Part shown: positions 54,578 through 64,000 of the stretch, one piece after another
Numbering within the stretch: position 1 is the stretch's first letter
Layout of the letters: the number at the start of each line of letters is the position of its first letter
Assembly (NCBI RefSeq): GCF_028476545.1
Contig: NW_026733070.1
Location: 106,001-170,000 of the forward strand
Reading direction: 5' to 3'
Length of the DNA stretch: 64,000 bases
From: Physella acuta
Lineage: Eukaryota; Mollusca; Gastropoda; Physidae
The notes under the pieces: generated by a model
Databases searched by the model: none
Told to the model about the DNA's origin: nothing
Seen by the model: the letters and a program-made list of their open reading frames with translations, nothing else
Made by a program: the position numbers and the translations under genes

Positions 54578-54620
54578 TTTTTTTCACAGAAGCCAGAGCA
54601 GGGCCTGGCCGGGACGGCTA

Positions 54621-54621
<1 letters not shown>
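54575..54621 (+). mobile_element. Helitron-like 3' end
   Basis: A caggGcctg palindrome and a GCCG-gga-CGGC hairpin stand immediately before CTAG and a host T. The same end is found in reverse at 61741 (ctagccgtcccggccaggcc, then ctgctctggcttctgtgaaa). The 5' end of this copy was not located. Confidence 0.6.

Positions 54622-54693
<72 letters not shown>
54620..54693. repeat. (AT)n microsatellite
   Basis: About 36 AT dinucleotides with one TTTA interruption. Confidence 0.95.
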
Positions 54694-54697
<4 letters not shown>

Positions 54698-54702
54698 TGG
54701 GA

Positions 54703-55105
54703 CAGCGTGGTCTAGCGGTAGAGCTAGACTGCAAACCGGGAAGTATCGAGTGTCAATCCGGGTTCTAATAGGTAGAACCAGAGGCGTAGCGACCCTTCCC
54801 GGCGCCCGGAGACAAACTTTTCGATTTGCACCCCCCCCCCCCCCCTCAAACTTTCGATTTGCGACCCCCTCAACCTTTAAATTTATTTTTCCAACCCATT
54901 TTGGCGCCCCCTAAGGTCGGCGCCCGGGTAAATATGTCCCGTCCCCCCGCCCCCCCCTCCCCCCTCGCTACGCTACTGGATAGAACATCTCTTAGTCTAC
55001 CCAGCTCTGATGGGTACCTAACTTACGTTAGGGGAAAAAAGGCGACTGGGCATAGTGATGGCTACATAATCCCTTCGTATGCCGAGGTCCTTTAAAGCAG
55101 ATGAA
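54703..55105 (+). mobile_element. SINE family B interrupted by a MITE
   Basis: The tRNA-like head (cagcgtggtctagcggtaga) lies at 54703-54778. The body (gtctacccagctctgatggg, then tacctaacttacgttagg, ccttcgtatgccgaggtcct) resumes after 54987. The MITE at 54779-54978 sits where other copies read gtagaac. Confidence 0.88.
54779..54978. mobile_element. hAT-type MITE (CGTAGCGA family) inside SINE B
   Basis: A 200-bp element, ends CAGAGGCGTAGCGA and TCGCTACGCTACTG, flanked by GGTAGAAC (54771-54778) and GATAGAAC (54979-54986), an 8-bp duplication with one mismatch. Orientation is reverse relative to the 10078 copy. Confidence 0.88.
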
Positions 55106-55109
55106 CAGC

Positions 55110-57430
55110 GACTATTGGCAGAAGCTGTAACACCAACTATTTTCAAGTGTTGTAACATTAGCTATTGCAGAAGTTGTAACAGTAACTACCGGCAGAAGAT
55201 AAACAGCAACATTTTTTTAAAATCCATATTTTGTTGTATTACATTTGTTCATGGTTTGTGTGTGTTTCGGGAGGAAGGGGGGGGGGGTGCAAAGCCTAAA
55301 ATTTATATAGAGGCGTTGTGTCAAGTTGATGTTACGTAACGTTACACAAATGGGTAGGAGGGGCTAATAAAAGGCCCTGACGTTACTTACCTCCCGTTAA
55401 ATACCCCCCGGTCATTTTATCAACGTCATTACCCCAATACCCCTCGTAGGACATTAGCCCGACCCAAAAACTGCAGTAGGAGATTATCTTCCACCTGACA
55501 GTCAGCCATTTGTTAGGGTGATGGTAAGAGTAATGATAGGATACAATAAAGAATAGAAATAGAGTGCAGATTTAGGATAAGCACATACATTTGATTATGA
55601 AAAGTTAGGGATTGGGTCATGGCTATGGAGAAAGAATGGCATAGGTATTGATATAATATGTACAGTGTACTGGGGTAATTAGACGGAGGGGTAATTGAGA
55701 GAAAGTAATTGATCTGGGGGCTAATGACCGGGTGGGGGTAGGGGTGGTTAACGACATACACCCAGATAAGGCATGTGACATATAAGAAAAAAGTAGGGTT
55801 TTATTTTTAGATATACGTTTATTTTAAGTTATATTTTTGTATTATTGGCAAATCTGTACATAATGTTTAACTTTTAATACGTACTGGTGGCTTTTATTTT
55901 TGTATTAGATATGGAGTATGCTGCACATGTTAAAGGTTATATTACACTTTCTTACATAATTATCGGTTTCCTTTCCGTTTACGTTAATGTTACGATTTGC
56001 AATTTTTTTTTGCGATTACTATATTATTATACTCTTACCTGATACTATTCCGAAAATGTATAATATGTGTATATTTTAGTCAAGCAAATGAGGTTGTAGC
56101 ATACCAGGAAAGTGAAAGTTCTTAACCAACAGTTTTCTTTTTAATGGTTTGACTCTGATGATTATTATATAGGCCTACGTTTTTGTAACAAATGTGACGT
56201 AACAGACAATAGTAATGATAAAGTCTACCTAAAAACAATTCTCCATGAAAATGAATTTAAAGGCGACTAAACTAAACAGGACACTCCCCTGGGGTCTCAG
56301 TAAAGATATCCCCAGGAGAAAATAGTCACGAAATGCATGTAAAACTGAGAACTAACCATTCAAAAATACCACATCACCCAACAGCCAGTTATGAACTGCA
56401 GACAAGGCATAAATAATTAAACATATCACTGGCTAACTACCTCAAGGGATATAACTCACAATTAATTTTAAGTGAATCACCACCTTCAACTTGAGGCTTA
56501 TATAGAAATTGAAACAGTTTGAAAGTAACTTAGAATAAATTTCTAATGGTCCATGAATCGGATATGTTACCGGACCATCATGGTCTGGAACTAAAGCAGA
56601 CGTGACTTTTCAAACAAAATTTTAAAAAACTTAATCCTTAATCATAATGAAAAAATATAGAATTTACTAAAAACGGTGCACAGTTTTAAGTAACCAATAG
56701 TACATTTTCCACTTGTTTTTAAATGGCAGTTTTGAAGATCTGTCTCTTTGGCAATACCCCTACCTTTAGCTGTAAAAGATTTAGGCGTATATAAAATTGC
56801 TAGTTAAAACCGTTTTATAGTTTTAATGCTCTGCTAAAAAGTGCGACCCTATGTATTTCAAGACAAAAACTTGAAAAAAAAACAAATCAATATCAAATAA
56901 AGTAAAAGAATGTGTATAGATTAATTGTTATTTGCTAGTTATTTTAAGCTTAATCACTTATTGTTACTACAGTGACGTTACCCAATTACAACGCCCATCC
57001 AATTGACGCTAAGATAGTTTCTTAAGTAGGCCTACATGTATTAGGCCCTACAGCTTATAACTTCTATCAATTTTTTGTTTTGTTTTCAAAATGCACGTCT
57101 AATTGTTTGTGGGAATTCCCAAACACGCTAAGAATCTTGTGAAAAAAAGTTAAACTTAGTAATCCTTTACTTGAAATAAGCATAGGTGGTTTTGCGCCTT
57201 AGTATAGGAAGAGAATAGTTTTAACAGCTAAAACTAAAAATGCAAATTGAAAATGCATGGTCAGTTCTTATGGGCCAAACTTAAAAGGTCTTTTAGAGAT
57301 TAAAAAAAAAAGGTAGACCTGCTACACATCAGGTAACCTGACAATACTAATTTATATTACTAGAATCAAGATCTAGTCAAGATCAATGTTGTGTTTAGTA
57401 AGTAACCCAAAAGAATAGAGTTATGAAGGG
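55110..57430. other. non-coding interval
   Basis: AT-rich. At 55122-55197 a short triplet-like repeat (gcagaagctgtaacaccaac). 57095-57380 is a diverged copy of 53250-53550. No gene seen. Confidence 0.5.
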
Positions 57431-57440
57431 TAGAGTTTAT

Positions 57441-57593
57441 ATTACTTTCTTTAACTATACTAATGCACTACTATTTATATCACTATAATTAAAAGCGTGT
57501 GCCGCCTGTTTAAATACTTATTATTGTAGCGGCCCACGCTTTTAATTATAGTGATATAAATAGTAGTGCATTAATATATTTAAAGAAAGTAAT
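57441..57593. repeat. snapback palindrome with 59-bp arms
   Basis: Arms 57441-57499 and 57535-57593 are inverted copies of each other with 57 of 59 positions paired; mismatches lie near 57455 and 57460. The loop is about 35 nt and its edges can pair a little further (gccgc/gcggc). No transposon ends are recognised. Confidence 0.95.
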
Positions 57594-57865
57594 TTTTTTA
57601 TATATAGAGAAACCGCAGATTTATTATATTTTTAAAAATTATTTTATATTTAATAAAATTTTTATTATTTTCTTCTTTTTAGTGCATTTATAAAAGCTTG
57701 TAATTATAAACGTTTTTATGCATTTATTATTTTTATACCTTTAGTATTAACGAGCTATACACATGTTAAGACAATATAGTGTAGCAACAAATACATGATA
57801 CACAATTTGAAAAACAGTTTTGCTTTAATAATATGATTAGTTTTACTATACGTGTCACAGTATTA

Positions 57866-57912
57866 TGGGATGGCGTAGTATAGTGGTAAAGAACTGGACT
57901 GCTGACCCGACT
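57866..57912 (+). mobile_element. tRNA-like SINE head only
   Basis: The stretch gggatggcgtagtatagtgg, then taaagaactggactgctgac, matches a SINE-B head (A-box region). No body follows; the LINE fragment begins about 60 bp on. Confidence 0.55.
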
Positions 57913-57972
57913 AAAAACCATTGCGCGCCTATGGAACGTGATGACGCGCTTGTGACGTAGAGAATAGTCAGA

Positions 57973-58610
57973 TTGTATTTCTTACAGATGCCAAATCAGT
58001 CCTGCAATCCCTACAAAATCCAGAGTCCTATATTCAAACACTTATGACAGCACTAGAGAGGGTAAAAAATACCTGCAGCAGAATTGTGCTGCAGTGGATC
58101 CCGGGCCACTGCCAGATCCAGGGGAACGAGACCGCAGACCAGCTGGCAAAAATTGGGGGAAAGAAACCACAACGGGAAATTTCGCTACACCCAAAAGAAA
58201 TAAAAAGAAAAATAAAAAACAAACAAACGCAAATGTGGTCTGTCACACACCCTCACTACATTAAAGACGACGGCTATTACAATTTAACACGAAAACAACA
58301 ATACATAATCTTTCGACTTAGAACAGGCCACAACAGACTAAATCAACACATGCACAGAAAACTGAAGGTTGGGTGTAGCGAAATGTGCCCTTGTGGCAAG
58401 GCCCCGGAAAACACGGAGCACGTGCTCCAGGAATGTACTCTGTATAGCCAGGCAAGAGTCAGACACTGGACCCAGCCCACCCCACTCAGGGAAAAATTAT
58501 ATGGGACACCTGACAAACTGGAGACCACAGTCCGGTTTGTCCACGAAGTTGGACTTGTTGTCTGAATCCTCCACCATATTCAAAAATTAAGAACGAAGAA
58601 GAAGAAGACG
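57973..58610 (+). mobile_element. LINE 3' end with RNase H domain
   Basis: An uninterrupted 197-codon frame to the stop at 58565, beginning IVFLTDAKSVLQSLQNPESY. An RNase H core is visible (TDAKSVL; WIPGHCQIQGNETADQLAK with His and Asp), followed by a zinc-knuckle-like C-terminal region (CSEMCPCGKAPENTEHVLQE, Cys-Cys-His pattern). This order fits I/Jockey-like non-LTR elements. 5' truncated. The 3' tail AATTAAGAACGAAGAAGAAG is shared with SINE family A, so this LINE family is the likely mobilising partner. The open frame implies a fairly recent insertion. Confidence 0.9.
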
Positions 58611-59114
58611 TAGAGCCCCCCTCGCTCCACGCCCAACACGGCCGTTATTACGCGTGTGGATAGAAATGCCTACTAATTCGGTCCAAATTTTAATTAATTC
58701 ATAAAAAATTAATTAGGCGTCCAATTAAGTCAAATTGAATGTCACGATGCATTGTCTTTATGTCTTGACCCACGTACCAATTACAAACCGTATCTGTCAG
58801 TTAGAAATGTCCGAATTTTCGCTCCGGCGTTTCGATCTAGACAAACAGACTGACGAGAAAGCGAGTGTAATAAAAGCTTGTAAAAATTACCAACGGTTTC
58901 CTTTCGGCATCTCCTGAGACACAACTGTCTTAATGTTGTTATAGCTAACTTATCTGCGTAGGGCCCATTCTTTATGGGTAGAGAGGGGGTCTGATGTATA
59001 GACAAAATCAGACTCTCCTCAACCTTCTGTCCTGACTTTGCGCCTTGATAAAAAGCGCTTTCCACAAACCATCTATCGGATCATAGAGCCATTTATTTTA
59101 AATATTATATAGGC

Positions 59115-60845
59115 CAGTGGTTCCCAAACTTTTTTAAGTAGCGACCCCCTTATATAAAATATAAGTGACCCGCGACCCCCGTAGAATTAAAAAGTCGAAA
59201 TTATTAATGAAAATTAATAAGCACTAAAATAAGATTTTCTAGTAGACTTTCATCATCAATTATTCTTGATAACTGTTTTAATACGATGCGTAAAATTACA
59301 TGCTATTAACTAGCCTCAACATTTGCGGTTGAGTTTCCGTTAACTCCATCCTCATGTAATTCTCAACATTTAATTTATTTCTTTGTTTTGTTTTTAAAAT
59401 GGGAAGTTTTGAAAATCTATTCTCACGAATATATGTAGACACAAAAAGGAACTAAAACTCGAAAGGCAATCAATTTCACGTAGGGGGAGGTATGGGGCAT
59501 AGTACACCAAAATTGTGTTTAACACGGTACGTGACGCGATTTCCTCTTTTTATTCATCGGGAATGCTGGCAACATAAAGAGAAGCAGAGAATGGGTTACC
59601 TGTTAATGCAGATTCTGCTTTCAGCCCTGGGAATATAACGCCGCAGTTCGTTTTCAAAAGATTCAAACAATGCCCAAAATCCTCTTTCAAATTTGTATTT
59701 ATTTCACATTCAGATTCATCTACCACACAGCAGTTTCACAAACATGGCAATATTTCCAAGATTTATTTTTCTTCGCCAAATTTGCTTTAATTAAAATGCC
59801 CCGCGATTATCATGAAAAAGAGATAATATTTGTTCACTTTCACTGAAGCTTTAGGTTAAGCTTATGTTGATATTCGAATATATATGCAAAAAATGATATT
59901 CTCCCCAACCACTCATTGTCGTCAAAGTATATATTAAAAGGTCTTGTTTCCCTTGCAATTCAAAAAACAACTTGATTGCATCTTGCAATTCAAAAACATG
60001 ATTCACATTTCCTTTTGACAGCGTACTGTTGTGTGGAAAAGCAGAACTTTGTGATTGTTATTCATGTCTTTGCACAATTTTTTAAACAGACGGGTGTTTA
60101 GTGTTTAAGATTCGATATAATTTACGACTTATTAGCAATGGAGTCGGAAGAGTCTTGCTGGCGAGGACATACAAGTGAATCATGCAGCGGATTCCCCATT
60201 GGTTAGGGAGCTAAATCTTTTAAACTTATATGAAAGCCTGATTTTGACGCACCGTCCGTACAACCCTCACAGCCAATTTTATAATTTTAATCATCCAGTT
60301 TAAAAAAAAAAACGTTTCTCTATGATATCTTCACACAATAGCAACTCTTCTTTGTTAACATCTAAATGAATATATTTCACAAAGACAAACAACTGCGAAC
60401 ACTAACTCACGTCGGTTGGTTCATCATCTTGAGAAGCAAAGAATGGTGAAAGCTTGATTTCATTTAAATTTGTTGTTTAACATCTACGGGCATGTCTGCT
60501 ATAAGCCGCTGAATAGTGTTATTAGACAGGGGTATTTGTTGCATCTTTACTGCACTGAAATCCCTAAAAATTAATTTCACCATCTTTAACATGCAAGGTT
60601 AATGTGATTTTCTCCTAATATAAGAGGTTTTTTTGCTTGGCAATTTCCAATGCGACTTTATTTGATGCTTGCAATAATGTGGTGTTGTGTTACCTTGGTG
60701 AACAACTTCTGTTCGATCAAGTCTCTGGCGTTTACAACTAGCTTCATGCCGACGAAAGAACTCCATATCTTTTTAGGTGTGTTCCGAATGATTCTTCTCA
60801 AAATTACGTTTTAGTTTTGAAGGTTTCATAGACTCATGACTGAGT
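59115..60845 (-). mobile_element. hAT (ZBED-type) DNA transposon, second decayed copy
   Basis: Starts CAGTGGTTCCCAAACTTTTT and follows the 34542 element along most of its length (cgacccgcgacccccgtag, caagtctctggcgtttacaa, cttcatgccgacgaaagaac). Homology ends near 60845 without a matching right terminus, so the end is lost or replaced. More diverged in places, with small insertions and deletions; no long open transposase frame. Confidence 0.88.
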
Positions 60846-61136
60846 TTAAAGTGCTCCCACAATAGTGACCATATAAAGTAACCATATCAATATTAGGCTT
60901 GCCAATATAGACGCTGATGTTTTTTTTATCAATAACAAAAGTTGACCTTCTTTTGTAAGCTAAACTTTCTCATAGTTTTTGCCATTACCAATCACACGGG
61001 AAATTTTTACTATATTAAATTAAAAAGTAAAATTAAAATTCGGTAAATCATTTACGTACAATAGTTTGCAGATGGTACAAATGCGCCAGTATCATTATTT
61101 TCAGTGGCGGGTTGGGTTCAAGCTGTAAATCGTCTG

Positions 61137-61137
<1 letters not shown>
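60846..61137. other. non-coding interval
   Basis: AT-rich spacer; nothing recognised. Confidence 0.4.

Positions 61138-61184
<47 letters not shown>
61138..61184. repeat. (TA)n microsatellite
   Basis: About 23 TA dinucleotides. Confidence 0.95.
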
Positions 61185-61188
<4 letters not shown>

Positions 61189-61248
61189 GCAAAGGCTGAA
61201 ATTCATAATTCAATGTTGATGTTTGTTCATGCGATGAAATATTTTTGA

Positions 61249-61605
61249 CGAGCTGACCCGCGACGTAGCATACGCCGCTATCTAGTGGTTTTATTTCCTG
61301 CTTATCAGCGATTCATAATTTTTTAATGCGACCTTACCCCCCCCCCTCTACTCCAACCCGCCCAGTGAATCCAGCCGTTTACAGAAGACAAGAAAAGATA
61401 AAGCAGAAATTGTTACCTCACCTCCGTTTCAAATCGTTTAATTCTAAATTATCTGCCCCTAAAAGCCGTCACTAATTCAACTCAGCTCTATGATAGTAAT
61501 TATTCGTCGTGAACCAAAGCTCACCAAACTGGTGGGAGTGGGGGAGAAACGGCGTGCGTCTATGTCTTGTCCCGAATGGTCCCCATAGAGAATTATATAT
61601 ATATA
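61249..61605 (-). mobile_element. Helitron-like element, same family as 36972
   Basis: Reverse orientation: the 3' end appears as gagctgacccgcgacgtagc, then atacgccgctatctagtgg; the 5' end as catagagaattatatatata. Interior partly shared (tctgcccctaaaagccgtca). About 357 bp. Confidence 0.65.
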
Positions 61606-61607
61606 CG

Positions 61608-61740
61608 AGCCGACCCGCGGCATATCATACGCCGCTATTTAGTTGTTTTATTTTCTACTTTTCAGTAATTCATAATTTGTGAATTCGACAGTACCAATGC
61701 TGCAGCTTGTTTTGAACGTCTCCCAGAAGAGAATTATATA
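61608..61740 (-). mobile_element. Helitron-like element, internally deleted copy
   Basis: Directly abuts the previous copy. The 3' end is gagccgacccgcggcatatc, then atacgccgctatttagttg; the 5' end is gtctcccagaagagaattat, then atatatata. About 133 bp, so it retains little but the two ends. Confidence 0.65.
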
Positions 61741-62735
61741 TATATACTAGCCGTCCCGGCCAGGCCCTGCTCTGGCTTCTGTGAAAAACCTTTCTGTTAA
61801 ATACCATTACCTGTGTGTTTAGTAATCATCATAAACCCGGCATTGCCCACCCAAACCACAACCAACCAAAACAACAAAACGCAAACATAACGCTAACACA
61901 ATTACAAATACAAACGAAAACAAAAACCTAACAACAAACCCAACCACAACCACAAACACCAATACAAACACAAAGAAAAAACAACGAAAAAGCAAACGAA
62001 AACAAACCAAATCCTAACGCAAAACCAACCAAAAACACAAATACAAACCCAAACAAAAAAAAAAACACAAACAAAAACGAAAAAAGAAAGAACAAAAACG
62101 AACCAAATCAAAACGCAACCACTAACGCAAACCCACCTAAACACAAAGAAAACACTAACGCGAACATAAACGCCCGGGGCGGAATCACCTGTTTTAGCTT
62201 AATGAACGACTATAGTACCCCAACTTATTCATAGTCTTTTGCACTCACTTAAACGAACGCGCCTGTTTCAATTTGATGAACTATTATAATACTCCAAGCT
62301 TATCTGTAAAATACCTACAACATTTGCACTTGATCAATCCCCGCTAATTATGTAATTTTTGTTTTTCCCGACACCAAAACAAAGTACTTAAAAAGTAAAT
62401 TCTTTTCCACAAAATGCAATAATAAAGGGAAGTAATTGTGTTTTCCCTAATTTATCAAAGGGAAGTAAGTGCTATAGGACTAAATAAAGACATAATTAGA
62501 ATTTTTGTAAAAGATGATATTTTTTTAAAACTTGTGTTTAATGAACATGCCGACAATTATTACTATAATTTGAAAAATGAAAATTATTTCCCAACACTTT
62601 CAATAGTAATTTTTTAGCTCATAAATTTAGACAAATGCGCACGATAATTTTCTAACACTTAAATCCATGGAAGACCAACGACAAACATATGCATTACATA
62701 CAGAACTGAGCTTTATATATATATATAGATATAGA
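61741..62735 (-). mobile_element. candidate Helitron-like element with A/C-rich interior
   Basis: The 3' end in reverse (ctagccgtcccggccaggcc) equals the end at 54575-54621. A possible 5' start on minus is TCTATATCTATATATATATA near 62727-62735. 61850-62170 is an A/C-only low-complexity stretch (caaaaacg, caaaccca words). A diverged 85-bp direct repeat lies at 62185-62320. The 5' boundary is uncertain. Confidence 0.45.
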
Positions 62736-62739
62736 TTAT

Positions 62740-63150
62740 ACTATTGCTCGATAAAATAGACATATACTACATTTTAAGACACAAGTTTGGTATCAAAGTC
62801 TGATTTTAAGCTGAAATAAGATTAAATCCTAGGTTGATGTTTTGTATGATATAACAATTTTTGTTACACTCTACCTACATACCCAACATAATTTATAGTC
62901 TACCTTTTATTTAGTTCATCTCGCCTCTTTACAGATTATTCGCACAATTAGTTCTCGTCCTGACAGCTCACATGCCGAATATACCTTGACTGAATAAACC
63001 ACTTGGTTCAAACAAATTAAATGGGCTATACGAGGCGGCTACCATTCTTGGCTATTTTGCTTTTTTTCCCTGGCAAGTTGTTACTTCTTGCTAAAATGTT
63101 TTGCATTTCCTACTGGCATATTGCTATTTTTTGTTAAATTGTTTACTATA
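62740..63150. other. non-coding interval
   Basis: AT-rich; nothing recognised. Confidence 0.4.
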
Positions 63151-63152
63151 TA

Positions 63153-63551
63153 GGGGTCGGCGTGGTCGAGTCGGTAAAGCTCATGGTTGCTAAACCGAAA
63201 AGTCTCGAGTTCGAACCCTCGGGCAGATGAGGCTCGTTAGCTGGGGACAGCCACTCTTCTAGGAGAGACAACTCCAAAATTAAACAACTGCTGCCTTGTA
63301 GTTTGTTCTTGGTTGGACAAAGGCTATGGAAGCAAATCCAAAACAGAAAAGCAGGCTGAAATCGGAGTCAATGGCCTCAATGGCGCATAACCAGTTGACA
63401 CGTAACGCTTAATTGTGTTGGAGGCGTGGTCGAGTCGGCAAAAAGCTCATGGTTGATAAATTCGAACAAAGTCTCGAGATCAAACCCACTGGCAGATAAA
63501 TCTCGATCCCCTTCAACACTCATAATTAAGAACGAAGAAGAAGAAGAAGTT
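63153..63551 (+). mobile_element. SINE family A, full length with a second tRNA-like unit
   Basis: The head (ggggtcggcgtggtcgagtc; B-box-like gagttcgaaccctcgg) and full body match the 19058 copy. Before the 3' tail, a second tRNA-like unit is inserted (ggcgtggtcgagtcggcaaa, ggttgataaattcgaacaaa, tctcgagatcaaaccc). The tail is aattaagaacgaagaagaag. The 30740 copy shares the second unit. Confidence 0.92.
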
Positions 63552-63624
63552 TACTATATCTGTTAACAAATAAAAACTTATCCTATAACATTACCTTAAG
63601 CTGTTGTTTACATTACATTTACAG

Positions 63625-63806
63625 ATATCTTATGCCAAAACACATCGTTTGTAGCGGTTATAGTTGGCAACGAAAGGGACTGTATCAATTCTTATTGCAA
63701 CTACACGGGGCGAATGTATGGGTATTTCTGGCACCCGTACAAGCTTGTACCCCCCGCTGCGCAGATAAAACCTTGCGTTAGTCTATCTGCTCAGTACTGC
63801 CCGTAG
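63625..63806 (+). CDS. candidate Cys-rich terminal exon, unrecognised
   Basis: Open from an acceptor-like acatttacag (63615-63624) to a TAG at 63804-63806, about 60 codons: ILCQNTSFVAVIVGNERDCI, NSYCNYTGRMYGYFWHPYKL, then VPPAAQIKPCVSLSAQYCP. Five Cys and many aromatic residues resemble the end of a small secreted protein, and composition is more balanced than the flanks. No upstream exon or start was found, so this may be chance or a gene remnant. Confidence 0.28.
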
Positions 63807-64000
63807 ACAGGATATTAAACTATGTATAGGAGATCGCATGTGGTTCGCGGTAAGTAGTTAAAGTATCTTCTCATCAAATCTGGTTTAATTGCCATTTCAT
63901 TTAGATTGAAAAGTTACACATTTGCCATGCCTCAACTGAGATAAAAGTTACGCTTTAGATTATTACACACTTTATATGTATGTATAAATATATATATATA
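63807..64000. other. non-coding window edge
   Basis: Contains a strong donor-like cgcg-gtaagtag at about 63849-63857 with no assigned exon. Ends in TA-rich sequence. Confidence 0.3.

Noticed and set aside
61819-62144. Val/Phe/Cys-rich minus frames
   Set aside because: Low-complexity A/C stretch; no membrane protein family recognised.

Overview
The window is AT-rich animal DNA with spliced genes, many tandem repeats and several families of transposable elements. It fits a mollusc, most likely a gastropod: islands of AGATCT/TCTAGA words, tRNA-derived SINEs, ZBED-type hAT transposons, Helitron-like elements and a secreted PAN-galectin protein. The species call is inference; the gene calls rest on translated motifs and splice sites that keep the reading frame.

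Layout. 1-5160 holds two large satellite arrays (23-bp and 21-bp units), followed by one candidate minus-strand exon of an unrecognised gene (5173-5349). 5.4-13 kb is mostly non-coding, with microsatellites, a SINE and a hAT-type MITE. 13.1-21.4 kb (+) is a nine-exon beta-secretase (BACE-family) aspartic protease of 505 residues. 24.3-44.6 kb (-) is a 20-exon P-type ATPase alpha subunit of the Na+/K+ type, 1003 residues, whose exons join with consistent phase from start to stop. The two genes converge tail to tail near 23.8-24.3 kb. 46-51 kb is an AGATCT-rich island, MITEs, a 52-bp minisatellite and a 1.3-kb Helitron-like element with a C-rich core. 51.7-53.0 kb (+) is a two-exon secreted protein with a PAN-like and a galectin-like domain. 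53-64 kb is dominated by microsatellites, SINEs, a LINE 3' end with an RNase H domain, a decayed hAT copy, a snapback palindrome and Helitron-like ends; a low-confidence Cys-rich exon lies at 63.6-63.8 kb.

The most unusual pattern is that the tandem arrays inside the two long genes sit on exon edges. In several cases the repeat unit resembles the splice junction it touches (ATPase exons 7, 10, 13, 15 and 19; BACE exon 4), as if splice junctions seeded local amplification. The 4-kb satellite also begins directly at the donor of the candidate exon at 5173. This leaves dozens of decoy splice-like sites beside real ones. The genes are unrelated in function (membrane protease, cation pump, secreted lectin-like protein) and show no operon logic, as expected for an animal genome.
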